From: Astrothelium macrocarpum
Taxonomy: Eukaryota > Ascomycota > Dothideomycetes > Trypetheliales > Trypetheliaceae
NCBI GenBank assembly: GCA_021030915.1
Contig: JAGEMR010000039.1
Location: forward strand, 62,001 to 126,000
Length of the DNA: 64,000 nucleotides
Direction: 5' to 3'
The first letter of the stretch is position 1. The number at the start of each line of letters is the position of its first letter. Below, one piece after another: positions 9,524-20,506 of the stretch. The notes under the pieces were generated by a model. It searched no databases. It was given only the letters and a program-made list of their open reading frames with translations, and had not been told where the DNA came from. Made by a program: the position numbers and the translations under genes.

Positions 9524-12016
9524 TCACCATTCAAGCGGTTCGCCTTTAATCTCGCCTCTGTTGGTCTTTGGCACGTCTACCGCCTCGACCTTTACAGGTC
9601 CCTGGCCTTGACCTCTCCTCTTGAGGAAACCGCTTCCATCCAGCCAAGGAGTGAGTTCAGTTCTCTTTCTTTCAAATGAACTAATCTTATCTGCCATCTG
9701 CATCGTAAGACCAATGTCATCGAGCCCATTGACAAGGCAGTGCTTCCTGAAGCCGTCGACCTCGAACTTGGTCAATTCACTCCCGTCAGCCGATTTAATC
9801 ACCTCATTTGGCAAATCGACTTCGATTTCATGGCCTGATTTCGCTTCTTGCATGATTTTTGCATGCGCTGCGGAATCCTTGATGGCAATCGGCAGCATTC
9901 CATTCTTGAACGTATTGTTGAAGAAGATGTCGCCGAAGCTCGGGGCGATTATGCACACGATGCCAAAATCAAGAAGCGCCCATGGTGCGTGCTCGCGACT
10001 GCTCCCACATCCAAAATTGTCGCTTGCAACTAAGATCTTTGCTTTTCGGTAAGGCTCCTGGTTGAGAATAAACTCTTTTTCTTCGGTCCCTGTACTGGGG
10101 TCATACCGCCATGCGTTGAAAAGTGCAGAGCCTAGACCCGAGCGCTTGATGGTCTTGAGAAACTGTTTTGGAATGATTGCGTCGGTGTCGACGTTCTGGC
10201 GATCCATTGGAACTGCGATACCCTTTAGCTGCGTGAATGGTGGCATTCCAGTTCCACCAGCGGGTCCCCCAGAGCTCTTCGAGTTGCTTTGAGATGCTTC
10301 ACCCTCAGGCAGGTCGAGGATCCGATCAAGGTCCTCGTCCGTAACCGGATCATCTACTGCAGGAGCGAGCTCCACTTTGGGCTCTGCTTTCACAGGAGTG
10401 TACTCGGATGACGACGCCACTTTACGAACATCGGCCAGCTTGCCAACGAGAGCTGCAGCTGCAGCCATTGCAGGCGACATTAGATGAGTGCGACCCCCGG
10501 CACCTTGGCGGCCTTCAAAGTTGCGGTTCGAAGTACTAGCGCAACGTTCCTGAGGTGAAAGAATATCTGGGTTCATACCAAGACACATTGAACATCCTGC
10601 TTCGCGCCATTCAAAACCAGCGTCGATGAATATCTTATCAAGACCTTCAGACTCGGCTTGTTTCTTTATGAGACCAGATCCGGGAACAACCATCGCGCGC
10701 TTAAGATTGGGAGCAATCTTCTTTCCTTGAACTATTCGAGACGCGATTCGAAGATCCTCAATGCGGCTGTTGGTGCAAGAGCCAATGAATATTTTGTCAA
10801 GGACAATATCCTGCATCGGTGTACCTGCCGTCAGGCCCATGTACTGAAGAGCCCGCTCACAAGCCTTTTTCTTGCTGTCTTCTTTGAAGTCGTCTGGTCC
10901 GGGCACAACACCTGTGATGGAAACAACATCTTGTGGCGAGGTTCCCCAAGAAGCTGTTGGCGCAATATCCTTGCTATCGATGAAGACATCAATGTCGTAT
11001 TTAGCATCGGGGTCTGATTTTAGATTGGACCAATTTCTAATCGCACTATCCCACTCAGGCGTTCCGTACTTTGGAGCAAGCGGTCGATTCTTGAGATAGT
11101 CAAATGTGATCTCGTCTGGTGCAACCATACCAGCCCTCGCGCCACCTTCGATAGACATGTTGCATATTGACATGCGAGCCTCCATGCTCAATGCTCGAAT
11201 GGCAGATCCGCAGTACTCAATGACATGTCCTGTGCCGCCAGCGGTGCCGATTTTGCCAATGACGTGCAAAATGATGTCTTTGCTGCTGACCCCTGGAGCG
11301 AGAGGCCCATCAACTTGTACTCTCATGTTCTTACTTCGTCGTGTAATGAGAGTTTGTGTCGCAAGAACGTGTTCGACCTCGCTAGTTCCGATCCCAAATG
11401 CTAAAGCCCCGAAGGCGCCATGTGTTGAGGTGTGGCTGTCGCCGCAGACTACTGTGGTGCCTGGTAGGGTGAAGCCCTGTTCCGGACCTATAATGTGGAC
11501 GATGCCCTGTCTATCATCACCCATTCCGAAATATGTAAGGCCAAAGGCCTTGACGTTTTCTTCGAGAGTCTCGCATTGTGTGCGAGAATCTTGCTCCTCA
11601 ATAAATTGGGTAACATTCTTAAAGTTTTTCCGGGGAGTAGTAGGAATATTCTTGAGCAAATTAGTCGCCGAATGAGGTGAATAGAGGGCTTCAGTCATAC
11701 GTGATCGGTTGTGACTAGAGTACAATCTGGTCTCCGAACTTTCCGCTTGGCATTTCGTAGTCCTTCAAATGCTTGCTAAAGGTTTCGTGAGCACATTCAC
11801 CTTAATTCCCAGGTAGAACGCTGTTGTCTTACTGGTGACGTAACCTCGTGGACAAGATGTCTGTCTTCAAATCATTCGATTAGATTGTGCAGTCCGTTTA
11901 TAATTTGCAAACATACCAATGTATAAAAGGACGGTACCGTCGGGCTTCTCGTCAACAATGTGGTCTTCGAAGACCTTGTCGTACAAGGTTTGCGGGCCTG
12001 GAACTACAGAAGGCAT
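9524..12016 (-). CDS. LEU1: 3-isopropylmalate dehydratase (fused large and small subunits)
   Basis: Isomerises 2-isopropylmalate to 3-isopropylmalate in leucine biosynthesis. Four exons: 11917-12016, 11833-11864, 11701-11775 and 9524-11650, all phase-consistent, give 777 residues. The first exon encodes [20 protein letters not shown], the 32-nt second exon supplies the [11 protein letters not shown] active-site segment, and the third [18 protein letters not shown]. The large exon shows the aconitase-fold 4Fe-4S cysteines ([46 protein letters not shown]), then a linker and the LeuD swivel domain ([29 protein letters not shown]). The fused LeuC-LeuD order is the fungal arrangement. It is convergent with ALG7 (162 bases between stops). 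Confidence 0.96.
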
Positions 12017-12466
12017 GATAATCTATTGTTCCCGAAATCTATGTACTAGAAAAATCAAGGGAAAAATAATGAAGCTCGATCAGGTCTTTTGGAAGGGTTC
12101 ATATAGGTTTACAGCGGCGATAACCGAAAGTCCGATATCGGCAAGCTTTCGTCAGTGCGGCACAAAATAAGCATGCTCTGATTGGTCACTGCTACCTAGT
12201 GCTGGTGATCCGGGGTAACATGATCCTGACCTGCCTCAACAACAAGGCCCAAGTGATACCTACCTTATTCTGTAAACGACATTTCGGGCCGAAGTATGCT
12301 GATAAAGTTGTAGACACATTTGTCAGCTCGCCCATCTCTTGGGATAGCTTGCCTTGATCCAGATTGACTCTTTACAGCGACAAAACCATTTGTGTTGGAC
12401 GGAATGACCCAAATACAACCGCCTTGCCAGAACCAGGATCTCGTCTATCTCGGGATTCTTCCAGCT
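12017..12466. promoter_or_regulatory. LEU1 upstream region
   Basis: 450 bases between the LEU1 start and the stop of the co-directional F-box gene. I looked for a Leu3-type CCGGNNCCGG site and found none on either strand. The stretch must carry the LEU1 promoter and the F-box gene's 3' end. Confidence 0.35.
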
Positions 12467-13457
12467 TCAAAAGTAAGTGAGATGTCCGCACGAGCAATTC
12501 TGGGAGAAGTCAGCAAGAACATCCGAACGGGGAAACTGTAGCTTGCCTTCATATTCAATAACGTATCCGACAGCGAGCTCCTCTTCCGACGAAAACAAGA
12601 TAGGTTTGGTATCTCTCCACTTTCGCTGCCGAACTCGCAATTTGATACCCACATTCTGTCCGTCATTGGCCCAGAGAATGCGCTCGTCCTCGCATGGGCG
12701 AGGCCTTGCATAGTTGCTGCTCTGTACATGATACTCCCTGGACCTCTTCGACAGCCAGTCTCTCCATATGCGTACAATACCTTCGCTGAGTTCCACACGA
12801 TCGGCTATCAGCCCTCTTCTAGGCTCAAGCCTAACAAGGTTTGTGACAGCGCATAGTTGCGTCAGGAGGTCTCCTGCCTCTAATGAAACCTTCTGCGTCA
12901 CTGTGTTGTCAGCCGTCTCAAACGCTCCATTTGAGCTTGCCTGCGCCTCGTCCCATGTTCTTGAACCTGGAATATCACCTGCTGGATGTCTTCTTCGAGT
13001 TACATTATCAGGCATGTGAAGATTCGGACGAAAGCGTGAATATAGGCCCGAAAGGCGCCTCAATTCATCAGCAATGTCAGCCCCTGATCCACCACCACTT
13101 CTTGACGGGAAATCAGAATCCGCAATTGTATCAAGGCCATTCGTCCCCAAGTAGGTGCAGAATGAAGGTGGTTCAGTAAGCTTCGCGCTTGGTTGAAAAC
13201 ACTCAAGGAGCAAAAGGTATTCGTCTAGATTCGTGGCTTGGAGAAGACGACTTTTGAATAATCGGAGGATTAAGGCGCTAAAGCGGCTGGAGACACTCGT
13301 TAAAGGCAGCAACACAGGAGTCGGTAGCAGTGAAAATACACTGAGCAAAAGCTAGATTGAGGAAAATTAATGAACATGAACCCGTCATTGACTCGAAATT
13401 ACTCAGCTATAGTACCTCGTTTGGTAGATTGTAAATTGGTGGATGACATGCGTCCAT
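12467..13457 (-). CDS. F-box protein
   Basis: Two exons, 13416-13457 and 12467-13351, give 308 residues. The tiny first exon plus the start of the second rebuild an F-box: IYNLPNE joined to LLLSVFSLLPTPVLLPLTSVSSRFSALILRL. F-box proteins are substrate receptors that bind Skp1 in SCF ubiquitin ligases. The rest has no leucine-rich or WD repeat that I can see; it includes a Ser/Gly-rich linker (residues about 85-150) and a C-terminal beta-rich domain with WRDW, KWRDTKPILFSSEEELAVGYVIEYEGKLQ, ending NCSCGH. The substrate is unknown. It is divergent from the Ecm11-like gene. Confidence 0.75.
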
Positions 13458-13830
13458 TGCTCTACAGGACTAATCGATTGGGCTCCGAGAACGAGTTGGT
13501 CGACCAGGACGACAGGCAAAAAATCAATTAGGCCAGGTAGAACGATATGAATAATCTCAACAAGGAGAGACTAAGACGGGATGGATGGCATGAGATAAGG
13601 TAGGCGAGACAAAATGATGTCACATTCTGAGATTGTCGAATCTGGGCTAGCTTTTCTCGTCCGCTTCACGCGACGCGCCAGGCCACCCTGCAAGCAACGC
13701 GTAAGTCACGATTCTCTGGATATTTTCAAGACAGAGCAGACTAGCTTCCGCATCCTTGGGATGTAGCTGATTATCTGACGTGCTTGTAACAATCCAGTCC
13801 AGCAGTAAACTATCCAAACGGTTCTTCAAC
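13458..13830. promoter_or_regulatory. F-box/ECM11 divergent intergenic region
   Basis: A 373-base gap between divergent starts. No defined element recognised. An open reading on the minus strand (13647-13916) has no family resemblance and no ATG, so I treat it as non-coding. Confidence 0.35.
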
Positions 13831-15252
13831 ATGCGACAATTCGTAAACGTGCAGATGGGTCGCTCAAATGAGAAGCTCCCGAAGAAATCGAATGCGATTG
13901 TCAATTCTTCGTTCAAGGTTCAGGACCGGTCTAATCGCCCTATTGAATCTGAGGAACGAGTGACCGAAATCGCATATCATACAACCCAGGCGTCATATGT
14001 CAAGCAAGATTCCAAAAAAAACGCGGAAACGAATAATCACCAAAATTATGGCCTTTTCGATACAGATACTGAGAGCATTGGGGATACAACGACTAATGCA
14101 AGTATGCTTTTTAACGAGCAGCAGCAGCAAATCTCTAGACAGGAAGTACCACGAGCACAGGCAGTCGCAGATGGACACCATAACAACGAAGGCTACCAAT
14201 TGAGCAACGATCAATGGGCCAGCATACAAGAGCTACGAAGACAGTATCCTGACCACTTTCGCAATGATGAACATGCACTCGATGCGCTGAACAGTGGTCG
14301 CGTCTTTCCTGGTGCAGGTGGCCAATTTTGTTATAATGATGAGTTGGCATCATACCCAACAACAACCTCAGGACGATGGGAAGAAAACGAGACTATGGAA
14401 GATGTGGAATGGCACGAGAATCGACATCAAGATGAAGACGAATATTTAAACCCGAGGGCTAACGATGAAATGCAGCGTCTTGAACACGATCCACAAGCCT
14501 CAGCACCTCACCCTCGATTGCTAAAATCGCCAACAAGCGCCGAAATGATATCTACATTCAGTGAGGTCGATCCAAAGAAGGACTCAGGCGCAATTCTTCC
14601 ACGACATGACGTATATCGACAAGTTCATCAGCAGGCAGGCGCCCCTCCACAGTTCACACAGCGAGATAACCGTCCATTTACCCCCCAGCCGCCAGCCAAA
14701 ACAGCTGATCAGTTGACACCGCATTCGACGCCGCACAAAGAGGAGTTGCGGTTCAATCAGCCGGCACACGAGCGCTTTGACCAAATCCATCCCGAGACAT
14801 CCAGGGAAAACCAGGTCGAGCTCGATTATGACCCGCCAGATCTCTTTGCTAAGGACTTCAAGGACCTCAAGCGAATGCCCTTCGATGACGACCCCCATGC
14901 TCACGATCCAGTACTTTCCGAGACCGACCAAGCAAAGCCTCTTCCAGAACGTCTTGCTCAGGTTCAAACGCTTGTGCCGGACCAGCAAGCAACATTTTTT
15001 GCCAGTCTGAGCATTGACGATTGGGAAGATGCGGGCGACTGGTTTGTCTCCCAATTCTCCCATATACTGCAAGGCTTAAAGGATGCGCGGCGCGAGAAGC
15101 GGAAGCTAGCGATTGCGTTGGAAAATGAGATCGAGACGAGGCACGATACTGTGAGTCGGAGAAGGATTACGGTGGATGATGCATTGAAGGGCATGAGGAT
15201 GAGTGGGGCGGCTGTGTTGCAGGGAACCCCGAAGAAGAATGCCAAGGCATAA
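13831..15252 (+). CDS. Ecm11-family protein
   Basis: A single-exon protein of 473 residues from the ATG at 13831 (another in-frame ATG is at 13855). The first 300 residues are hydrophilic, Q/N/H-rich and look disordered. The C-terminal 150 residues carry the Ecm11 domain: ELDYDPPDLFAKDFKDLKRMPFD, then LPERLAQVQTLVPDQQATFF, ASLSIDDWEDAGDWFVSQF, and a basic coiled helix (KDARREKRKLAIALENEIE). In budding yeast Ecm11 pairs with Gmc2 in the synaptonemal-complex central element and is sumoylated during meiosis; in filamentous fungi the role is assumed, not shown. It is the only clear meiosis-related gene here. Confidence 0.8.
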   Translation: MRQFVNVQMGRSNEKLPKKSNAIVNSSFKVQDRSNRPIESEERVTEIAYHTTQASYVKQDSKKNAETNNHQNYGLFDTDTESIGDTTTNASMLFNEQQQQISRQEVPRAQAVADGHHNNEGYQLSNDQWASIQELRRQYPDHFRNDEHALDALNSGRVFPGAGGQFCYNDELASYPTTTSGRWEENETMEDVEWHENRHQDEDEYLNPRANDEMQRLEHDPQASAPHPRLLKSPTSAEMISTFSEVDPKKDSGAILPRHDVYRQVHQQAGAPPQFTQRDNRPFTPQPPAKTADQLTPHSTPHKEELRFNQPAHERFDQIHPETSRENQVELDYDPPDLFAKDFKDLKRMPFDDDPHAHDPVLSETDQAKPLPERLAQVQTLVPDQQATFFASLSIDDWEDAGDWFVSQFSHILQGLKDARREKRKLAIALENEIETRHDTVSRRRITVDDALKGMRMSGAAVLQGTPKKNAKA

Positions 15253-15915
15253 GGGAACGTGGACTTTAAAAGAAGTTGTCTTGCTCCGCATTGGCTTTGA
15301 GGGGATTCGTTGCCTTTGTAGCTTTGTGATCATTGTTTCGGTTTGCCATTCGTTGGTTGGCGTATGGTTTAAACAAGATACTATGTGCACATGGCGTCGA
15401 GCCTTAGCGTTGCATTGCCTGGAGTTTGCGCGCCTTTTGCGAATATTCTAGTACGACCGTCCGTCAAGTCTACTGGTTAAAATATCGCTTGAGTCTACTT
15501 GAGTGGAATTTAGATTTTGCTGTTAAGAATCGATGCAAAAGGCAGGCGTTGATATTGACTGTGGTCTTGATATGCACAAAGCTCATGCAGATCGACTCCA
15601 AAGAAATTCGGGAGTTTACATAACCCCCTGCAGAAGCCGGCGGAGCTGTGCTTCGAAACCTTGGTTGATTACCTGGGACGTTATGCGGTTCACCGCCTCA
15701 TGTAGAGGCGCCAAGGCTGAAATGGACGCCTGCAAGGCAGCCTTTGGTGGGGACTCTTATTACTTTTGCCCAAAACAAAACTGCTCTTTCACACCATGGC
15801 CAAGCCTCATCTTCGTGTGGTTATCTTTTGCGGTCCTGCCTGATTCCACAGGTTTTGAACTTTTATTCACGGAGCTGTCCTATCAAACCATTCTCTCAGG
15901 TACTGTTGATGCACC
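15253..15915. other. Intergenic upstream of the STAND gene
   Basis: 663 bases with no gene recognised. It holds the 3' end of the Ecm11-like gene and the promoter of the gene starting at 15916 (CACCATG context). Confidence 0.4.
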
Positions 15916-18900
15916 ATGTCGATGCCGTCTCCGGCCCAAGAAGCCTTTGAATCTGCAAGAAGCGATTTCCTTCGAACCCTTACAGAAGAAGAAAGGAATC
16001 AATTTTCTGAGTTTACTACCATCGACCAAGTCTACAATGCAACAGACCGAATTCAGGAAGAGCAAGCAAAATCTAGGACACTTCACAATCTCCGCAAGAT
16101 AGAGCCATACTTACAATGTCTCCACCAGTACTCGGAAGTCATAGGGACTTTTGTGCAAGTGAGACCTCAAGTACTGGCGTTGATATGGGTAAGTAGTGCA
16201 CGCTAAAGACAAAGAAACTCGCACGCCAAGTTGGAGACCCTTAAGATGATCAGTGCTATACGTTTTTACTGAACGAAACTGGGTGCGGGCGACTGGTGAA
16301 TGCGAAGCAAATTGCACTACAGCGACAAAATAAATTGGTCTCATGTGCATGCTGGTTCAGACCATTCCCGTTGGTGACAAAGTGATTCGAAAGGGCCTCA
16401 CTTGGCATGCGGGTTTTTCATTTGTCCACATCATAAGCGCACGACACCGAAGCAAGATACTAATCTTCGCAGGGACCGATCCAAATGTTGCTATTGGTTG
16501 GCCTTTCTCTATCGTGGTATCATAGAGTGTGATAGTAGCTAATCTGCCGCACCAGATGGCGAAGAACTACATTAAGAGCTTTGATAAATTTCTTGACGCC
16601 ATGGTTTTGATTGGTGATAACCTTCCCAAATTCCAGAACTACACCGACCTTTTCAAAAACTATGATTCGGTCAAGTCCGTCCTTTGCTTGTTCTACAAAG
16701 ACTTGCTGGAGTTTCACACAGTTTTTCTGAAGTTTCTCAAACTCAAGAGTGGGTTTCTCCGCTGTTATCGAAATCTCAATTCCGTTTCGTTCGACTGATT
16801 ACACTTAGAATTGAGGGTTGCCTTTGAATCTTTTTGGCCGCATTATGACGGTAAAGTCTCGCTCATAATTGACAATATCCAACGGCACAAGACTTTGATG
16901 TCCAGCGAAGTGACGCTCGCAAGCATTGCCGAAGCGAACGAAGCAAGAGTTCGTGCGAACAAAGAGTATGAACGGCGGGAAGAGTCTGAGAGATGGCAGA
17001 AATTTGAGATCATCAAAGCCTCAATGTCCCCTCATCTTTATGATGGTGAATTCGAAGATCTACGGAGACGTCGTTGTCCAAATGTTGGGGATTGGCTTGA
17101 TCATGATGATGCATTTCAACATTGGTCCAATGTCTCCAGTCATGTCGAAAAGCCACTCTGGCTTGAGGGTATTCCCGGGGCTGGTGCGTTGGACGAAATA
17201 CTTGCTTGTATCTGCTAATTTCGAACAGGAAAGACAGTCCTATCCTCTATAGTTATTGAGCGCTTAAGGGTTTCAGGGTCAACTGTCCTCTTTGGGTTTT
17301 TAAGTTATCGCTCCAGCCTCGAAACATCAACGCTTGATGTATTACATTCCTTGATATTTCAGCTTGTTATTGACGATAAGACTCTTTTGCCAATGTTGTT
17401 GCGTGCTTACGATACGGACTATCGACAGCTTACAAGCTCTGTTGAATATTGCGAAGTCCTTCTCAAAGACATGTTGCTTGGACATGATACAACCTTTGTT
17501 GTCATTGACGGTCTCGACGAAGTCCGTGCTCTCGAAAGGCCTCGTCTCCTTTTCTCACTAACAAGCCTCGGTGAACAATGCAAGAATCTGAGGTTGGCAA
17601 TTTGCAGCAGAAAAGAGCACGATATCGCAAGAATCCTAGACCTCAAGTGCGAGCTGATCCGCGTGCATCAGCGTAATAATGACGATATCGGCTTGTTTGT
17701 GGAGCGAAGCATTGAGACTTGGATTGACGATGCTGAAGTTCCCAGTGCAATCGTTCCAGAGATTCGTGGAATGGTTCGACCTATAGCATTGAAAGCAGAA
17801 GGTGCGTACTCTTGGGTTCTCCTTCTTCTACCTGTCAATTCACATAGGAATAGGTATGTTTCTTTATGCAAGGTTAGTTGTCGAGAATCTCAAATCAAGG
17901 AGCACTTTGTACGAGATTCGTGCGGAGCTTGATAGTCTTCCGAACGGCTTGGACGAAGCGTAGGTAAACTGAGCCATACTTGATTAACGCTTATTTCTAC
18001 ACAGGTATGGTCGAGTTTTAGATCGTATAAATCGGGATCTAAGGGATCATGAGCGCGACGAGGCAAAAACCATCTTTGAATGGATTGGATGCTCGTCTTA
18101 CCCATTGCGAAAGAAGCAAGTCGAACTCGCCCTGGCAGTCAACCGCTTGCCTGTTACTTTCGTAAATGGCTCTCGCCTGATACTCAATATCGTCAAGCGT
18201 TGTAGCCCAATCATTGAGGTCATAGACGGTTGTCTCCATTTCGTTCATTTTACTGCCAAAGAGTAAGTAAAATTGAGAACAGGTAGCCAAGGATGTCATG
18301 CGTAAATTGATTAAATGCAGATATTTGTTTGCCAACCAAAGCGATCATTTCCTTGACGTATCTATGGCACACCGGAATCTTGCCTTGACTTGCATCAACT
18401 ATCTATCTGCTGTCTGTTTTGATAGCAATCTATCTAATGAAGTCATTGAAGGGTATATTTTAGCTGGGGCTTATAACTTGGAAGACTATTCATCGGCACA
18501 ATGGCCCGACCATGTGAATAATAGTCTGATACACGATCGTATCTCTAAAGAGCATCATGAACTTTGTGCCGCTATTCAGGATTTAGCTAAGAAGCGTGGT
18601 AATGTATACACACCACTATCCAGCAAGAATGAAGAGTTTATGTCAAGCTTTCAAGCGTTCGAAGATTCATGGCCAAAAGTTTACAAAACGCTTGTTGATA
18701 CAAAGCTCTTTGTTCAACAAGTAAAATATACGTACAGCCTACGAGACCGTGAGTAGCCTAACAAATTCACTGGGTAGACTTCCTGTTTGGCTGCCTAGCT
18801 TACTTCATTTCAGAGGATATTCTTCTTCGAAATGACCCTCTTACCTTTTCCGCATGTTCAATACGTATTCGACAAGTTTTCGAATCAATGATTTGTCCTC

Positions 18901-20324
18901 CAAGTGCTCATCGGGAAACATGCAGATGCGCTATCCTACAAGATCAGTACGGACCAGGTCTCTTCAGGTGCGATAGATTTGCTTGCAAATATTTCAGGCT
19001 GGGATTCAACACGAGAGGCGAGAGGGGCAAGCATATGCAGGCTCATACACGGCCGTTTAAATGCAAGCATCCACCCTGTGATTTTGCCGTTTTCGGATTC
19101 AAGACGCATGATCAACTACAAGAACACTCGAAAATTCACCGAGCGGCCACACCAACTGGGACTCTATCACTGGAAATTGAAGGCAAGAACTGGATTGATC
19201 CACACAGTATCCTAGCTGATGCTGTCAAAAACGAGGATTATGACTGCATTTCCGCTTTTGGCGACAAGATATGTTTCTACATAGGGAGCCTCTGCCAAAT
19301 AGCGATCTCCTCTGCTTCAACCACAATGGTCCAATTCCTTCTTGGTGATGCTCAATATGACATCAACAGATTGCTACTTGAACCAGGCTTTGTTCACGCT
19401 GATATCCTCATCGATGCGGTCGAGGCACGAAGACCTGAAATGGTTCAACTTCTTTTAGAACGTGGTGCAGATGCGAACGGCAACCGTCAACTCAGCCCCT
19501 ATTCACCGCCGATTTTACGTGCAATCAAGAATAGGTCGATAGACATAGTCGAGCATCTGCTGAACGCAGGAGCAACAATACCGCACTTTTCTCTCTTATT
19601 CGATGCGCCACCGCTCCCAGGAAAAGAGCTAGGTCAAAGTGAAGAGGAGAGCTTCATACGGTGTTTTGACCTGGTAAGTACCCGTACTCCAAGGATGCCA
19701 TATTTGAAGTCCCATTTCCATAAGAATGCAAGCCGTACGCGTTCCATCCGACTCGCCGAAAATTTTATTGATAATGGTGTGGACGTGAACTGTACTCTTG
19801 GAAATAGCCCCAGGACCGCTCTCTCAATAGCTGCATCATTTTGCAATCATAGAGCAGCCGAGTTCATGCAATTTTTGTTGGAAGCCGGTGCAAACCCGTA
19901 CACGTTATCTGGGAACGGAAAGATGGTAGATGAATTGCCTGGTGCTGCGAGTGTTGACAAGTGGCTTGGCATCGCGTGGCATCAGTTGGTGGAATTGATT
20001 AAGAGCAAGCGGAGACCGCGGTTGATGGCTCTACAACAATACCATGCAAGAAGGACGATACCTACAGACGATACTTTTTGGGCCTATCAGACACAACAAA
20101 TATTACGCGAACGTCAAAACGAGAAATTTTTACGGACTACGCAGCAAGACGATGAAATTTCCGAGGCCGCATTCACAGATAGGTCTTGGGATTATGAGAC
20201 GAGGTTGATTGGACTCGAACGTAAAAACCAGCGGCGATTATTGATAGCGTGGCAAGAGCGAGATAATATACGGGTCGACAAGATACCAATTCCAGATACG
20301 GATATGGTTGTGTTTCAGACATGA
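15916..20324 (+). CDS. STAND/NLR-like protein: NACHT, C2H2 fingers, ankyrin repeats
   Basis: Nine phase-consistent exons (15916-16188, 16473-16496, 16556-16748, 16809-17183, 17229-17801, 17854-17959, 18005-18262, 18321-18748, 18814-20324) give 1,246 residues. Residues 1-200 match the helical N-terminal domain found before fungal NACHTs (DRIQEEQAKSRTLHNLRKI; VLALIWGPIQMLLLMAK). The P-loop GIPGAGKT (284-291) is rebuilt across an intron; Walker B is VVIDGLDEV near 380, and a winged-helix region follows (DRINRDLRDHERDEAKTIFEWI; HFTAKEYLF). Near 797-855 are two C2H2-type fingers (CDRFAC...HMQAH; CKHPPC...HSKIH), then ankyrin-like repeats (ILIDAVEARRPEMVQLLLERGA; LRAIKNRSIDIVEHLLNAGA). Relatives act in non-self recognition and programmed cell death; here function is inferred. 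No frame break is seen. Confidence 0.82.
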
Positions 20325-20506
20325 CTGTTTGAACAGCAACTACTTCCTTGAATGGGAAACTGCATGCTTCCTACATAGCGATGAGAGTAAAGAGACTCTA
20401 AGATCTATTCATGTCTCTAAAAGCAGTCATACTCCTACAAATTACCAGCCTAAGATTCGTGTTTGGCAAGGTACTGTATCCACTCGTGTCAGCATAAAAA
20501 TCAATG

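Noticed and set aside
11106..11675. Plus-strand open frame opposite LEU1 (189 codons)
   Set aside because: Antisense shadow of the aconitase-fold exon; no domain and no independent start context.
11927..11945. GACGGTACCGTC palindrome near the LEU1 start as a Leu3-type operator
   Set aside because: It lies inside the first coding exon (residues DGTV), and the flanks do not give the CCGG-N-N-CCGG form expected for Leu3.
13647..13916. Minus-strand open frame overlapping the start of the Ecm11-like gene
   Set aside because: No ATG at its start and no recognisable domain; overlaps the conserved plus-strand gene.
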